DNA of 64,000 nucleotides from CALXCT01 sp964422185 (lineage in GTDB: Bacteria; Bacillota; Clostridia; Oscillospirales; Oscillospiraceae), in NCBI GenBank assembly GCA_964422185.1, contig CAYRAG010000002.1, positions 1 to 64,000 on the forward strand, in the 5' to 3' direction. Shown piece by piece: positions 44,936 through 53,950 of the stretch. Both the position numbers and the translations under genes were made by a program. Numbering within the stretch: the first letter of the stretch is position 1; each line of letters opens with the position of its first letter. Below the pieces are notes generated by a model, which saw only the letters and a program-made list of their open reading frames with translations, was not told the origin of the DNA and ran no database searches.

Positions 44936-46777
44936 ATGTTAAACACTTTTATTCGGAATGCACGCCGCATAACTGCACTTGTATTGACCCTGGTTCTGGT
45001 ACTTGGCTGTTCTGTTGGAACCGCTTTCGCGGCTCCTGCCGGTGGCATCTCAGTTACTTTCCGGACTGCCATTTACTCCATCACGAATGAGTCATTTGTG
45101 CGCTGGCCTACGGAGCTTGCGTCCATGGATGAGTGTGGCAGTGACGAATTCTTAACCGTCGCCGTGACAGTGAAGAATCAGAAGTCCGTGCCTCTGACAA
45201 TACAGGCCCCTGGGATCTCCATCGACGGAGGGGAGATATTCCAACTGGCTGCTACATCCCTGAAAGCAGGAGAAGAATGTGACTTCCATGTGTTTTCAGT
45301 ACACAGGGATTGTATGACGCCTGGTCTGCATACGGCAAAGCTTTACGACGGGGAACGGGAGCTTGCCTCCGGGAGGTTTAGCATAGGACGCGCATGGTCC
45401 GGGATATTCTCTTTCCCCGCGCAGGAACAGATAGAGAGCCGCAGCGGCAACGGAAGGTCGCCGTATGTTGCAGGCTGGATGGATACCGGAGGTACCCGGT
45501 TTGACATGTACAGCGTGGATTTCAAGTCAGACTATATGCCCAACGGGACATACAGCTGCCCGTTTAACGGCTATCTCGATTTCTCAGTCCTGGATGGCCA
45601 GTACACTTCGGTTGATAACGATGGCAGCATTTCGCTATACGGGGGCCTGCAGACCAGAGACGATGGGACGACCAACAGCATCCTCTCTTTCTGGGACATC
45701 TACTGCACAAACAAAGATGGAACGCAAACAGTTATCCGTCCGGAGCGTATCTACCCATCAGGGACAACAGGTCAGGATTCCTTTACGGGGGAGGGCGAGG
45801 GGGCCCATACGATGCTGCCGTACGAGTGGAAAGCCGGGCGCTGGTATCGTATGCTGCTGCAATGCGGGACGAATGAGAAGACGGGCAACACCACTGTGGC
45901 ACAGTGGTTTAAGGATCTGGTGACGGGAGAATGGACCCACACATGCACCTACGATATCGGCCTGAAAACCGGCGGGTTTACAGGCGATGTGGCATTCTTT
46001 TCTGAAAACTGGGGAGATCAGTTTGCTGGCGAGGTGAGGTCTCTGGAGCTTGCCAATGTCCGTATCCATACCGGGAACGGCTGGAAAGATGTCACCAGGA
46101 TCAAAAACGGAATCACAGAGCAGTTCCATCTCACAGGAAGCTGGGAAGCAGGCACGGATGGAAATACAATCTACATGATTTCGACCGGAGTGCCCGGATG
46201 GGGACGCACGAAGAGCACAGGAGAAATTCTTGTCCGGAACCGGGAGACGGGCAGTCCCCTGTACAATGACTACCCTGCGGAGACAGTGCACTTTGCCGAT
46301 GTCGCACCAGGTGCGTGGTATGCGGACGCTGTGGCCTGGGCTGTCCGCAACGGGATTACATCGGGAACCAGCGAGACCACTTTCTCTCCGAACCAGGACT
46401 GTACACAGGCTCAGATTCTTACCTTCCTCTGGCGTGCCATGGGTTCCCCGAAACCATCCGGAGCCGTGGGTGACAGTCAGTATTACGCCTCAGCTGTCCA
46501 ATGGGCCAGAGAGCAGGGCATTCTCGGCGAGAGCTTCTCTGCGGACGCCCCCTGTACCCGCGCCATGGCGGTCACCTACCTGTGGAAGTTGGCGGGGAGT
46601 CCCGCACAGAATGACTCCGCTTTCCGAGATGTTCCGGCCGGTGCGGTTTACGCAGACGCGGCGTCCTGGGCGGTTCAGGAGGGAATAACCGCCGGAACCG
46701 GGCCGGGGATGTTTAGTCCCGATGCCATCTGTTCCCGCGGACAGATTGTCACATTCCTGTTCCTGGCACTGGGATAG
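44936..46777 (+). CDS. SLH-domain surface protein, DUF3472-like
   Basis: This 613-residue secreted protein begins with a signal peptide (ARRITALVLTLVLVLGC..., cleavage near AFAAPA). A beta-rich region of the DUF3472 kind may follow (GGWMDTGG-like GWMDTGGTRFDMYS, and GEGEGAHTMLPYEWKAGRWYRML). The last 165 residues hold three SLH domains (FADVAPGAWYADAVAWAVRNGI and two more) that would bind secondary cell-wall polymer. AAGGAGCAGG precedes the ATG. The base composition is clearly lower in G+C than most of the window, and the gene is flanked by transposon and gene debris, so it may have been acquired. Confidence 0.82.
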   Translation: MLNTFIRNARRITALVLTLVLVLGCSVGTAFAAPAGGISVTFRTAIYSITNESFVRWPTELASMDECGSDEFLTVAVTVKNQKSVPLTIQAPGISIDGGEIFQLAATSLKAGEECDFHVFSVHRDCMTPGLHTAKLYDGERELASGRFSIGRAWSGIFSFPAQEQIESRSGNGRSPYVAGWMDTGGTRFDMYSVDFKSDYMPNGTYSCPFNGYLDFSVLDGQYTSVDNDGSISLYGGLQTRDDGTTNSILSFWDIYCTNKDGTQTVIRPERIYPSGTTGQDSFTGEGEGAHTMLPYEWKAGRWYRMLLQCGTNEKTGNTTVAQWFKDLVTGEWTHTCTYDIGLKTGGFTGDVAFFSENWGDQFAGEVRSLELANVRIHTGNGWKDVTRIKNGITEQFHLTGSWEAGTDGNTIYMISTGVPGWGRTKSTGEILVRNRETGSPLYNDYPAETVHFADVAPGAWYADAVAWAVRNGITSGTSETTFSPNQDCTQAQILTFLWRAMGSPKPSGAVGDSQYYASAVQWAREQGILGESFSADAPCTRAMAVTYLWKLAGSPAQNDSAFRDVPAGAVYADAASWAVQEGITAGTGPGMFSPDAICSRGQIVTFLFLALG

Positions 46778-46873
46778 AACAGGGGAGACAGGCAATCGCA
46801 GGAAAAGACAGCCGCGGCCGCAGCCCCGGAGGGATATCAAACATCCAAATTATGATTTATTGACAATTTATAA

Positions 46874-47371
46874 TGGTTAGAGGAGATTGAGCTAAAGGTT
46901 GGCGCAATTCAACTGCTGAACTACTCTGTCACGCCAGGTGATGCCAGGAATAAAGATGTGACATGGGAGTCCTCAGATACCTCTGTTGCAGAAGTCAACA
47001 GGGGGCTTGTCACAGGAATCGGCGATGGAGTTTGCACCATAACCGTTACAACGGGAAACGGAAAGACAGATATGTGTAATGTTACGGTGACGCCGGGCGA
47101 ACCTGTGAGGGCGGTACAGAGGCAGACGATCGTCTGTTCTGGTCAAAATACAGTTGCTATCCGCACTGACGGAACCGTAGTTGCAGTCGGTAACAACCAC
47201 AATGGTCAGTGCGAAGTGCCGGACTGGGAAAATATAGCTGCTGTGGCCGCAGGTTATTATCAGACCGTCGGTCTGCGTTCTGACGGAACGGTGGTTGCGG
47301 TTGGCCAAGATGTTAAGGGTACATGGGATGTAGTGTCGGGCTGGACAGATATTAAACTGCCTGACGCGTAA
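46874..47371 (+). pseudogene. Truncated Ig-like (Big2) and RCC1-repeat surface protein
   Basis: The frame opens without a start codon or signal peptide and reads into a Big2 domain (IELKVG..., NKDVTWESSDTSVAEV, GVCTITVTT). Two RCC1-like repeats follow (HNGQCEVPDWENIAAVAAGYYQTVGLRSDGTVVAVG). It then stops abruptly within the next repeat. Both ends of the gene are missing, so this is an internal fragment of a larger secreted protein. A GTG within the frame could start a 137-residue product, but it would lack any export signal. Confidence 0.7.
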
Positions 47372-47494
47372 GATTTAGAATCTTGGTTTCGGCTGACAGA
47401 TCCTCGTAAAAGGGGATCTCCGTAAAATCCGCCACAAACAAATCCTGTACAGGTTGCTGTTCCGGGGGCACGGGATCCGGGCACCCGGGAAACA
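47372..47494 (-). pseudogene. Unidentified coding remnant joined to the RCC1 fragment
   Basis: On the minus strand this stretch reads VQDLFVADFTEIPFYEDLSAETKIL without a start. It then runs into the complement of the RCC1 fragment and stops. The sequence recalls plasmid or phage replication initiators (FxxLSAEAK-type), but the match is too short to name. It marks a break point between two gene fragments. Confidence 0.25.
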
Positions 47495-47534
47495 AAAGGC
47501 TCTGTCCGCACGGGTATGCGGACAGAGCCTTTTT
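47495..47534. terminator. Intrinsic terminator in the remnant region
   Basis: AAGGCTCTGTCCGCA pairs perfectly with TGCGGACAGAGCCTT around a 6-base loop, with a T run on the plus side. The 47535-47873 stretch beyond it has no supported gene. Confidence 0.75.
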
Positions 47535-47873
47535 CGTTGTGTCCAATCTTTTGTCGTCAGGGGTTCTCCAGAAAAATGGGGCCGGGCGCCCCGGCAGATT
47601 CCTCGGGTTTGGAATCGTGCGCAGTCTCAGACTGGCAGGGATGCCCGGGGACTGTGACAGGAGGTTTCCTGGCATGAACAGGGACTTCCACAGCATCTGC
47701 CCCGGTTCCCCAGCGTCAGGCTGTACGGATATGCGGGGCAGCGTGAGATGGCCGGCCCGCCTTGTCCGGATGAGGCCCGATCTCGACCCGCGCCAGGACA
47801 AGCGGTTCCCCTGCCGCAACCCAACGCGTGGGAACGCGAGAAGAACGGCATTTTCAACGCCTGCCCTGGGTAT

Positions 47874-48767
47874 CTACGCCGTCTGGTGTTCCGCCGTGTG
47901 CCACAGCAGCAGGCTGTCCTGAAACTCGGTTTCCAGCCGCCCCGTGTCTTTCAGCCAGGACAGGTAGGAGCGCACGGTGCTGCCCACCAGCGCGTGCTGC
48001 TCAAAGGTCATGGTCAGGCCGTAGTGCTGGAACAGGTGCTGGAGAATATGCTCGAAGATGGCCGGTGTTTCGCAGCAACGCAGGATCTCCGCCGCCACCT
48101 CCTGCACTTTCTTCCGGTTGTAGTCCGCCAGGGGCCGGATGTCCGAGGTGGCCTCGGCGTGGGCGGGGACGAACAGCGGCGCCTCCAGCGCGGATATCCG
48201 ATCCAGCGTATCGAGGAACGCCGCCGCGTCGTACAGAAAGAAGATGGCGTACTTGTCCAGCGTCTCCCGGCTGGTGACACAGTCGGCCAGGAACACCGTG
48301 CCGTCCGGGGTGCGAAAGCCCACCATGTCGAAGAAGTGGCCGGGCAGGGGGATGACCTCAAACCCCTCCGGCAGCGCGGCCTCCGAGAGATCAGACACCC
48401 TGCTGTCCTGGGCCAGGAGGAACTTGTGGCGCAGATCTTTGCACGGATACCCGCCGTACAGGAACGACGGCTCCAGGAGGGGGTGGCGGGTGAAATCCGC
48501 CTCAATGCCCGGGGCGTAGATGGCGCAGCCCGTCTGATTTTGCAGATACCGGTTGCCCCCGATGTGATCCGCGTTGGAGTGGGTGTTCAGAATCGCCTTC
48601 AGCTTCCAGCCCTGCTGCTCCAGGATGCGCAGGGTTTTTCGGCCGGCGTCCTTGTCGTTGCCGCTGTCGATGAGCCAGACCTGGCTGTCCCCGTCCACAT
48701 ACAGCCCGATCTTGGCGGGGCAGTTGATGTAGTAGCTGTTCGGCCCGGCCTGGATTAACTCGTACAT
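47874..48767 (-). CDS. MBL-fold metallo-hydrolase
   Basis: This 297-residue protein has the metallo-beta-lactamase zinc motif (NTHSNADHIGG, near residue 70), a later PLPGHFFDMVGF His and an LADCVTS Asp. A C-terminal helical extension of about 90 residues may form a winged-helix-like domain. It would hydrolyse an ester, thioester or lactone; the substrate is unknown. The ATG at 48767 follows GAGGAGCT. It is directly downstream of mgtE, about 35 bases away, and may be cotranscribed. Confidence 0.88.
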   Translation of the reverse strand: MYELIQAGPNSYYINCPAKIGLYVDGDSQVWLIDSGNDKDAGRKTLRILEQQGWKLKAILNTHSNADHIGGNRYLQNQTGCAIYAPGIEADFTRHPLLEPSFLYGGYPCKDLRHKFLLAQDSRVSDLSEAALPEGFEVIPLPGHFFDMVGFRTPDGTVFLADCVTSRETLDKYAIFFLYDAAAFLDTLDRISALEAPLFVPAHAEATSDIRPLADYNRKKVQEVAAEILRCCETPAIFEHILQHLFQHYGLTMTFEQHALVGSTVRSYLSWLKDTGRLETEFQDSLLLWHTAEHQTA

Positions 48768-48801
48768 AGGGCAGCTCCTCTCCCGCACGGCAGCCGCCGG
48801 G

Positions 48802-50175
48802 CTACAGGCCCAGCAGGATCCGTGCGAACTGGAAATAAATCAGCAGGGACAGCGCGTCCACCACGGTGGAGATGAACGGGGAGGCCATGACGGCCGGATC
48901 GAAGCCCAGCTTCTCCGCCAGCATGGGCAGGATACAGCCCACGCTCTTGGCGGAGATCACCGTGCCGATCAGGGTCAGGCAGACGACCGCCGCCACCATG
49001 GGCGTGACCGCCGGGTTGTGGAACAGCAGGCGGTCTACCAGCATCATTTTCACGAAGTTGGCCGCTGCCAGACAGACGCCGCAGACGACCGCCACCCGGA
49101 TCTCTTTCCAGAGCACCCGGGGCAGGTCTGAGAACGACACCTCGTCCAGGGCCAGGGCGCGGATGACCGCGGTGGACGCCTGGGTGCCGCTGTTTCCCCC
49201 GGTGCCGGTCAGCATGGGGATGAACGCCGTGAGGATGGTGAACGCCATCAGGGCGTTCTCAAACCGGGTGAGAATGACGCTGGTCACGGTGGCGGAGAGC
49301 ATCAGCAGCATCAGCCAGGGGAGCCGGGACTTCCAGGTCTCAAAAACCCCGGTGCGGAGGTAGGGCTTGTCAGACGGCTTCATGGCGGCCATCTTCGCGA
49401 TATCCTCCGTCGTCTCCTCCTCCATGACATCCATGGCGTCATCGAAGGTGACGATCCCCACCAGCCGCTCCTCCTCATCCACCACGGGGATGGCGGACAG
49501 GTCGTAGCGGGAGAACAGCTGTGCCACATCCTCACGGTCGTCGTGGGTGTGGACGGAGACCACATTCGTCTCCATGATGTCCCGGATGCGGGTCTCGTAG
49601 CTGGACAGCAGCAGGCGCCGCACCGTCACCACGCCGATGAGCACCCGGTTCTGGGTGACATAGCAGGTGTATACGGTCTCCCGATCCAGCCCGATTTTCC
49701 GGATCCGGGCGAAGGACTCCTCCACAGTGGAGTCCTGGTGGAGGTATACAAACTCCGGCGTCATGATGGAGCCGGCGCTGTCTTTCGGGTAGCTGAGCAG
49801 CTCGTTGAGCTGGTTGCGGGTGTCCGCGTCCACATTGCGCAGGATACGGGACACCACATTGGCGGGCATGTCCTCCAGGATATCCGCCGCGTCGTCCAGA
49901 TACAGATCCTCAATGACCGCACGCAGCTCCGTGTCCGTCAGGTTGGAGATCAGCTTCTCCTGGACATCGCTGTCTTTGAGGTAGGTAAAGATGGCGGCCG
50001 CCATACTCTTGGGCAGCATGCGGAACACCAGCACCTGAAGCTCACGATCCTCCAGTTCCTCCAGAAACTGGGCGATGTCCACCTCGTTCATCTCGACGAG
50101 CTGAGCTTTCAGCTCCCGGAACCGGCGGTCTTTCGCCAGCTGGGTCAGGTAATCAAAATCCACATTCTCCGGCAT
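48802..50175 (-). CDS. mgtE: Magnesium transporter MgtE
   Basis: This 457-residue channel protein imports Mg2+. A helical N domain (about 1-130) is followed by two CBS domains (about 135-255; SIMTPEFVYL, VVSVHTHDDREDVAQLFSRYDLSAIPVVD) that sense cytosolic Mg2+. Five transmembrane helices follow, with the pore sequence PMLTGTGGNSGTQAS. Length and order match the family. AAAGGGGAGA precedes the ATG, and an attenuated leader lies upstream, fitting control by Mg2+. Confidence 0.96.
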   Translation of the reverse strand: MPENVDFDYLTQLAKDRRFRELKAQLVEMNEVDIAQFLEELEDRELQVLVFRMLPKSMAAAIFTYLKDSDVQEKLISNLTDTELRAVIEDLYLDDAADILEDMPANVVSRILRNVDADTRNQLNELLSYPKDSAGSIMTPEFVYLHQDSTVEESFARIRKIGLDRETVYTCYVTQNRVLIGVVTVRRLLLSSYETRIRDIMETNVVSVHTHDDREDVAQLFSRYDLSAIPVVDEEERLVGIVTFDDAMDVMEEETTEDIAKMAAMKPSDKPYLRTGVFETWKSRLPWLMLLMLSATVTSVILTRFENALMAFTILTAFIPMLTGTGGNSGTQASTAVIRALALDEVSFSDLPRVLWKEIRVAVVCGVCLAAANFVKMMLVDRLLFHNPAVTPMVAAVVCLTLIGTVISAKSVGCILPMLAEKLGFDPAVMASPFISTVVDALSLLIYFQFARILLGL

Positions 50176-50224
50176 GGGAAATCTCCCCTTTCCAATGATT
50201 TTTCACTGGAAAGCGGACAGAAAA

Positions 50225-50256
50225 AGCAGCCAGGGCAGAATCTGCCGTTGGCTGCT
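50225..50256 (-). terminator. Attenuator hairpin in the mgtE leader
   Basis: AGCAGCCA and TGGCTGCT enclose an inner GGCAGA/TCTGCC stem, followed on the minus strand by TTTTTCTG. It lies about 45 bases before the mgtE start, where a terminator makes sense only as a regulated attenuator. Confidence 0.75.
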
Positions 50257-50259
50257 GTC

Positions 50260-50530
50260 AGGAACGCGTGACGCGCGGGGCAGCGCACACTCCCGCCCCC
50301 GGGAGACGGCTGTCCGGACCGGGAATGGCCGCGGGGATCCCCGCGCATCCGGTCTCAGGGAAGGCAGCGGCGCCGCCGTCCTGACGAAGTCAGGCCGTCT
50401 TCCGCCGCCGCCTGGCGTTTCTGATCACAGCTGTCCGCTTTCGCGGCCTTACCTCGGCCTGTTGACACTTCGTCTCACCTTCCTCTGGGTTTGAAATCAG
50501 GCGGCGTCTGCCGCCCGGCGGATCTCCGCC
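50260..50530 (-). promoter_or_regulatory. mgtE leader RNA, M-box-like candidate
   Basis: Between the promoter and attenuator lies about 270 bases of leader. It has GGTGAGAC and GTCAACAG segments reminiscent of the M-box magnesium riboswitch, plus several GC-rich helices (GGCC...GGCC, CCGC-GAAA-GCGG). The full M-box consensus is not evident, so this may be a diverged M-box or another magnesium-sensing leader. No gene was supported here. Confidence 0.4.
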
Positions 50531-50537
50531 GCGACTT

Positions 50538-50566
50538 ATGGTACCACATCGCCGGCCGGTTTGCAA
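50538..50566 (-). promoter_or_regulatory. Promoter of the mgtE leader
   Basis: TTGCAA, a 17-base spacer and TACCAT point left and give a leader of about 355 bases. Confidence 0.6.
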
Positions 50567-50591
50567 GCGAAATCCGGCGCGCGGAAAAGAA

Positions 50592-50621
50592 CCGCCCCCG
50601 CGGGATTCCCTGCGGGGGCGG
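50592..50621 (-). terminator. Terminator after mrp
   Basis: A 10-bp stem, CCGCCCCCGC with GCGGGGGCGG, is followed on the minus strand by TTCTTTT. It begins 7 bases past the mrp stop and ends the long recJ-to-mrp run. Confidence 0.8.
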
Positions 50622-50627
50622 AAAAGT

Positions 50628-51461
50628 TCAGATCTGCTCCGCGTCCAGCTGTGCGGCCACCTCAGCCAGGTAGTTGGGCTCGAGATGCTCGATCATCCCG
50701 GCGTCGCAGGCCGCGGACACGGCGGGGTCGATGGGCAGCCGGGCCAGGACTTTCAGGCCCATGCTCCTGGCCACCTCCTCGATGTGGCTCTCCCCGAAGA
50801 TGGCGTGCTCCGCGCCGCAGTTGGGGCACCTGAAGTAGCTGTAGTTCTCCACCAGGCCCAGGATGGGGATGTTCATCATTTTGGCCATGTTGACCGCCTT
50901 GGTGACGATCATGGACACCAGATCCTGAGGAGAGGTGACAACGATGATGCCGTCCACGGGAATGGACTGGAAGACGGTCAGGGGCACATCGCCGGTTCCG
51001 GGCGGCATGTCCACGAAGAGATAGTCCACATCGCCCCAGAACACATCCGTCCAGAACTGCTTGACGACGCCGGCGAGCACCGGGCCGCGCCAGATGACGG
51101 GATCCGTCTCGTTGGCGGTGAGCAGGTTCAGGGACATGACCTGAACGCCGCAGGCGCTGCGCACCGGGAGGATGCCCAGATCGTTGGCGCCCGCTTTCTC
51201 GTGCAGATGGAACGCCTTGGGGATGGAGGGGCCGGTGATGTCCGCGTCCAGGATTCCCACACTGCGCCCGCGCTGGGACATGGCGGTGGCGAGGCAGGCG
51301 GTGACGGTGCTCTTCCCCACGCCGCCCTTGCCGCTGACGACGGCGATGACTTTGCGGATGGTGGAGTGCTCGTTGCACTTCTCGTGCATGTCCAGAGGCG
51401 CCGTGCGGTCGCTGCAGTTTTCCGCGCAGGCGGAACAGTTTTGGTTGCATTCTTCAGACAT
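50628..51461 (-). CDS. Mrp/NBP35 family iron-sulfur carrier ATPase
   Basis: This 277-residue P-loop protein is predicted to carry or insert 4Fe-4S clusters. A Cys-rich N-terminus (CNQNCSACAENC) precedes the deviant Walker A (SGKGGVGKST). VDMPPGTGD follows, and the CPNC cluster-binding motif lies near residue 215. GAAGGAGCG precedes the ATG. It is last in the leftward run, after a uridine-kinase-like gene. Many Fe-S enzymes in this window (activase, radical SAM, OYE) could be clients, but no specific link is shown. Confidence 0.92.
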   Translation of the reverse strand: MSEECNQNCSACAENCSDRTAPLDMHEKCNEHSTIRKVIAVVSGKGGVGKSTVTACLATAMSQRGRSVGILDADITGPSIPKAFHLHEKAGANDLGILPVRSACGVQVMSLNLLTANETDPVIWRGPVLAGVVKQFWTDVFWGDVDYLFVDMPPGTGDVPLTVFQSIPVDGIIVVTSPQDLVSMIVTKAVNMAKMMNIPILGLVENYSYFRCPNCGAEHAIFGESHIEEVARSMGLKVLARLPIDPAVSAACDAGMIEHLEPNYLAEVAAQLDAEQI

Positions 51462-51495
51462 GGTAGTCGCTCCTTCTTCTTTTCAGTTTCCCGGG

Positions 51496-52431
51496 TTAGT
51501 AGCTGTAGGTGCCGCCGCCGATGAACTCCCGCAGCAGGGAGTCCTTGGCGACCAGATCCGGGCTGATGGCCTCAAAGTAATCAAAGCCGTGGATGAGATC
51601 CAGCAGCTCCCCGTGGCGCTCATTCTCCGCCGGAACCGCCTCCAGCAGCGGCACGGCGTAGTGCTTCATGACAGACACCTCATAGGGCAGGGAGGAGTCG
51701 AAGATGATGTCCGCACGGTTTTTATAGGGGGAGATGTACAGCTTCTCGCCCCGGCGGACATTGGCCCACATCTCCAGCGTCTCCGAGACATCGGTGCCCC
51801 GGAAGTTGTAGTCCCGGACCGCCCGGCGGGTCAGGCGCATCCAGGTGCCCTTGAAGCGCAGCTGGCTGCCGTCGTTGACATTGGACCGGGCGGAGATGTA
51901 CAGCTTCGTGGCCTCGGGATGGCGCCCGGCGATGTCGTCGCTCAGGGCGTGGATCCCCTCGAAGATGGCGATCTCATTTTTGCCCAGGCGCAGCGGGGTG
52001 CCCCGGGCGTCGTTGCGCATCTGCCGGGAGAACTCGAACTTGGGCACGATGACCTGCGCCCCGGCGGACAGCTCGGTGAAGTGCCGGTCCAGCAGATCCA
52101 TGTCCATGCATTTGGGCGACTCGAAGTCGATGTCGCCGTCCGGCGTGCGGGGCGCGGTTCTGGGGTTGAGCGTCTTGAAGTAGTTGTCCATGGAGATGGT
52201 GTGGGTGGAGATCCCCCTGCGCTCCAGCTCCTCCTCCAGTTTCAGGGCCGTGGTGGTCTTGCCGGAGCCGGACGGGCCGGACAGCAGAACCAGCGGGCTG
52301 CGCTCCAGGTTGGCGGCGATCTTGTCCGCCGCCAGCACGATGCGATCCCGGTAGTTCTGATCGCACTCCGCCAGGAAGCCGGTGACATCGGATCGGATGC
52401 GGTCGTTGATCTCCTGCAGCTGGTAGGCCAT
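51496..52431 (-). CDS. Uridine kinase-like P-loop kinase
   Basis: This 311-residue protein has Walker A (SGPSGSGKTTTA, near residue 52), the phosphoribulokinase/uridine kinase DNYF segment (SMDNYFKTL) and an EGIHAL lid region. It lacks the N-terminal TGS/threonyl-tRNA-synthetase-like domain of longer clostridial nucleoside kinases. It would phosphorylate uridine or another small substrate; the exact activity is unsure. GAAGGAGG precedes the ATG, 15 bases after hemZ. Confidence 0.82.
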   Translation of the reverse strand: MAYQLQEINDRIRSDVTGFLAECDQNYRDRIVLAADKIAANLERSPLVLLSGPSGSGKTTTALKLEEELERRGISTHTISMDNYFKTLNPRTAPRTPDGDIDFESPKCMDMDLLDRHFTELSAGAQVIVPKFEFSRQMRNDARGTPLRLGKNEIAIFEGIHALSDDIAGRHPEATKLYISARSNVNDGSQLRFKGTWMRLTRRAVRDYNFRGTDVSETLEMWANVRRGEKLYISPYKNRADIIFDSSLPYEVSVMKHYAVPLLEAVPAENERHGELLDLIHGFDYFEAISPDLVAKDSLLREFIGGGTYSY

Positions 52432-52446
52432 AGCTGAGAACCTCCT

Positions 52447-53949
52447 TCAAGGTGATGGCACGCCGCCGTCCCGCATGCGCTGCCAGAACGGGAGCAGGGC
52501 GTCCCTGGCCTCCAGCGTGCGGTCCAGCCGGGCGAGATAGGAATCCGGATACTTGGGGTTCGCGAGGCGGCGGATCATCCCGGAGCCGGGATCCACCAGT
52601 TTGGTGACGCCGCCCGCGCCCAGGGAGACAATGGTGTGCAGCTCCTCCATCATGGCGATGTTGTACACGCTCTCGCAGCCGGGTCTGCACCAGCCCACAT
52701 TCTCCAGACCGCCGGACATGTACTTCTGGCGGTAGAGGTAGTAGGGGGTGTAGCCGGCGGCGGTCAGGCGATCCCAGGCGTAGTCCAGCATGGCGGCGGT
52801 CTCCTCCCCGCCGGGCAGCCGGCAGGGGGAGCGGGAGAGAGCGGAGCCCCGCTTAAGCGCCAGGGTGTGGACGGTGAGATTCTCCGGCGCCAGATCCAGC
52901 ACGCCGTCCAGGCTGTACCGGAATCCGTCCAGGTCGTCCTCCGGGAGACCCGCGATCAGATCCATGTTCACCACCCGGAACCCGGCGCGGCGCACGAGAT
53001 CGCAGGCCTCATACACCTGCGCCGCGGTGTGTGCCCGGCCCATGGCCCGCAGCACGGAATCCCGCAGCGTCTGGGGATTGACGGAGATCCGATCCACGCC
53101 GTGCTCTTTGAGTACCGCCAGCTTCTCCGCCGTGATGGTGTCCGGGCGGCCGGCCTCCACAGTATACTCCAGACACTGCCCCAGGTCAAACCCGCGCCGG
53201 ATGGCGCCGAGAACTCTGCTCAGCTGTTCCGGGGACAGGGTGGTGGGGGTGCCGCCCCCGATATACACGCAGCGGACGACGGTGCCGGCCTGCCGGGCGA
53301 GTGCGCCTGTGTAAGAGGTCTCCCGCTCCAGGGCCTCCAGGTAGGGCTCCACCAGTTTCAGGCAGCCCCTGATGTCCGCGGAGACGAACGAGCAGTAGGC
53401 GCAGCGGCTGGGGCAGAACGGGATGCCGGCATACAGGGAGAACTGATTCGGCGAGAGCAGCTCCTTGACGCGCAGGCTGGCCTGGGCGCAGGTGACCGCC
53501 AGCTCCGCCCGGCGGGGGGAGACGAGGTAGACCCGCTCCAGCTGCCGCTTCGCCTGGGCGGGGGACAGCCCCTGCTCCAGATCCCGGGTGGGCAGCTTCA
53601 CCGGCCGGACGCCGGTCAGGGCGCCCCAGACGGGGGTCTTCCCCAGCGCCTGCACGCCGGCTTTGTAAAACGCGAACTTCACCGCGTGCTGCAGCACCCG
53701 GTACTGCTCCGTTTCGCTCTGCCCCGCGGGATCCCGGCACCGGGAGACACCCCGGTATTCGCGCCCCTCCCAGAAAAGCCGGGCGGTGGCGGTGGCCCAG
53801 GTGGCGCCCCGGTGGAGCGCCAGGATGACAGAGGGTTCGCTTCCCTCCGGCGGCTCCGGGGGATACTCCGGGCGCTGGCCGGGGAAGAGCGTCAGCAGCA
53901 TCTGCTCGGCGGCGTAGCGGTAGCTGTGGCCGCGTAGATACAGTTTCAT
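52447..53949 (-). CDS. hemZ: Coproporphyrinogen dehydrogenase-like radical SAM protein HemZ
   Basis: This 500-residue radical SAM protein has Cys179-x3-Cys183-x2-Cys186 (FCPSRCAYC), then YIGGGTPTTL and the EAGRPDT segment typical of the HemN/HemZ group. An N-terminal domain of about 165 residues distinguishes HemZ. HemZ is named for oxygen-independent coproporphyrinogen oxidation, though in anaerobes without a full haem pathway its role is uncertain. It starts 1 base after the MBL hydrolase stop. Confidence 0.9.
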   Translation of the reverse strand: MKLYLRGHSYRYAAEQMLLTLFPGQRPEYPPEPPEGSEPSVILALHRGATWATATARLFWEGREYRGVSRCRDPAGQSETEQYRVLQHAVKFAFYKAGVQALGKTPVWGALTGVRPVKLPTRDLEQGLSPAQAKRQLERVYLVSPRRAELAVTCAQASLRVKELLSPNQFSLYAGIPFCPSRCAYCSFVSADIRGCLKLVEPYLEALERETSYTGALARQAGTVVRCVYIGGGTPTTLSPEQLSRVLGAIRRGFDLGQCLEYTVEAGRPDTITAEKLAVLKEHGVDRISVNPQTLRDSVLRAMGRAHTAAQVYEACDLVRRAGFRVVNMDLIAGLPEDDLDGFRYSLDGVLDLAPENLTVHTLALKRGSALSRSPCRLPGGEETAAMLDYAWDRLTAAGYTPYYLYRQKYMSGGLENVGWCRPGCESVYNIAMMEELHTIVSLGAGGVTKLVDPGSGMIRRLANPKYPDSYLARLDRTLEARDALLPFWQRMRDGGVPSP

Positions 53950-53950
53950 G

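Noticed and set aside
46958..47371. Intact 137-residue Big2/RCC1 protein from a GTG
   Set aside because: No Shine-Dalgarno site or signal peptide, the Big2 domain extends upstream of the GTG, and the RCC1 repeats stop mid-way.
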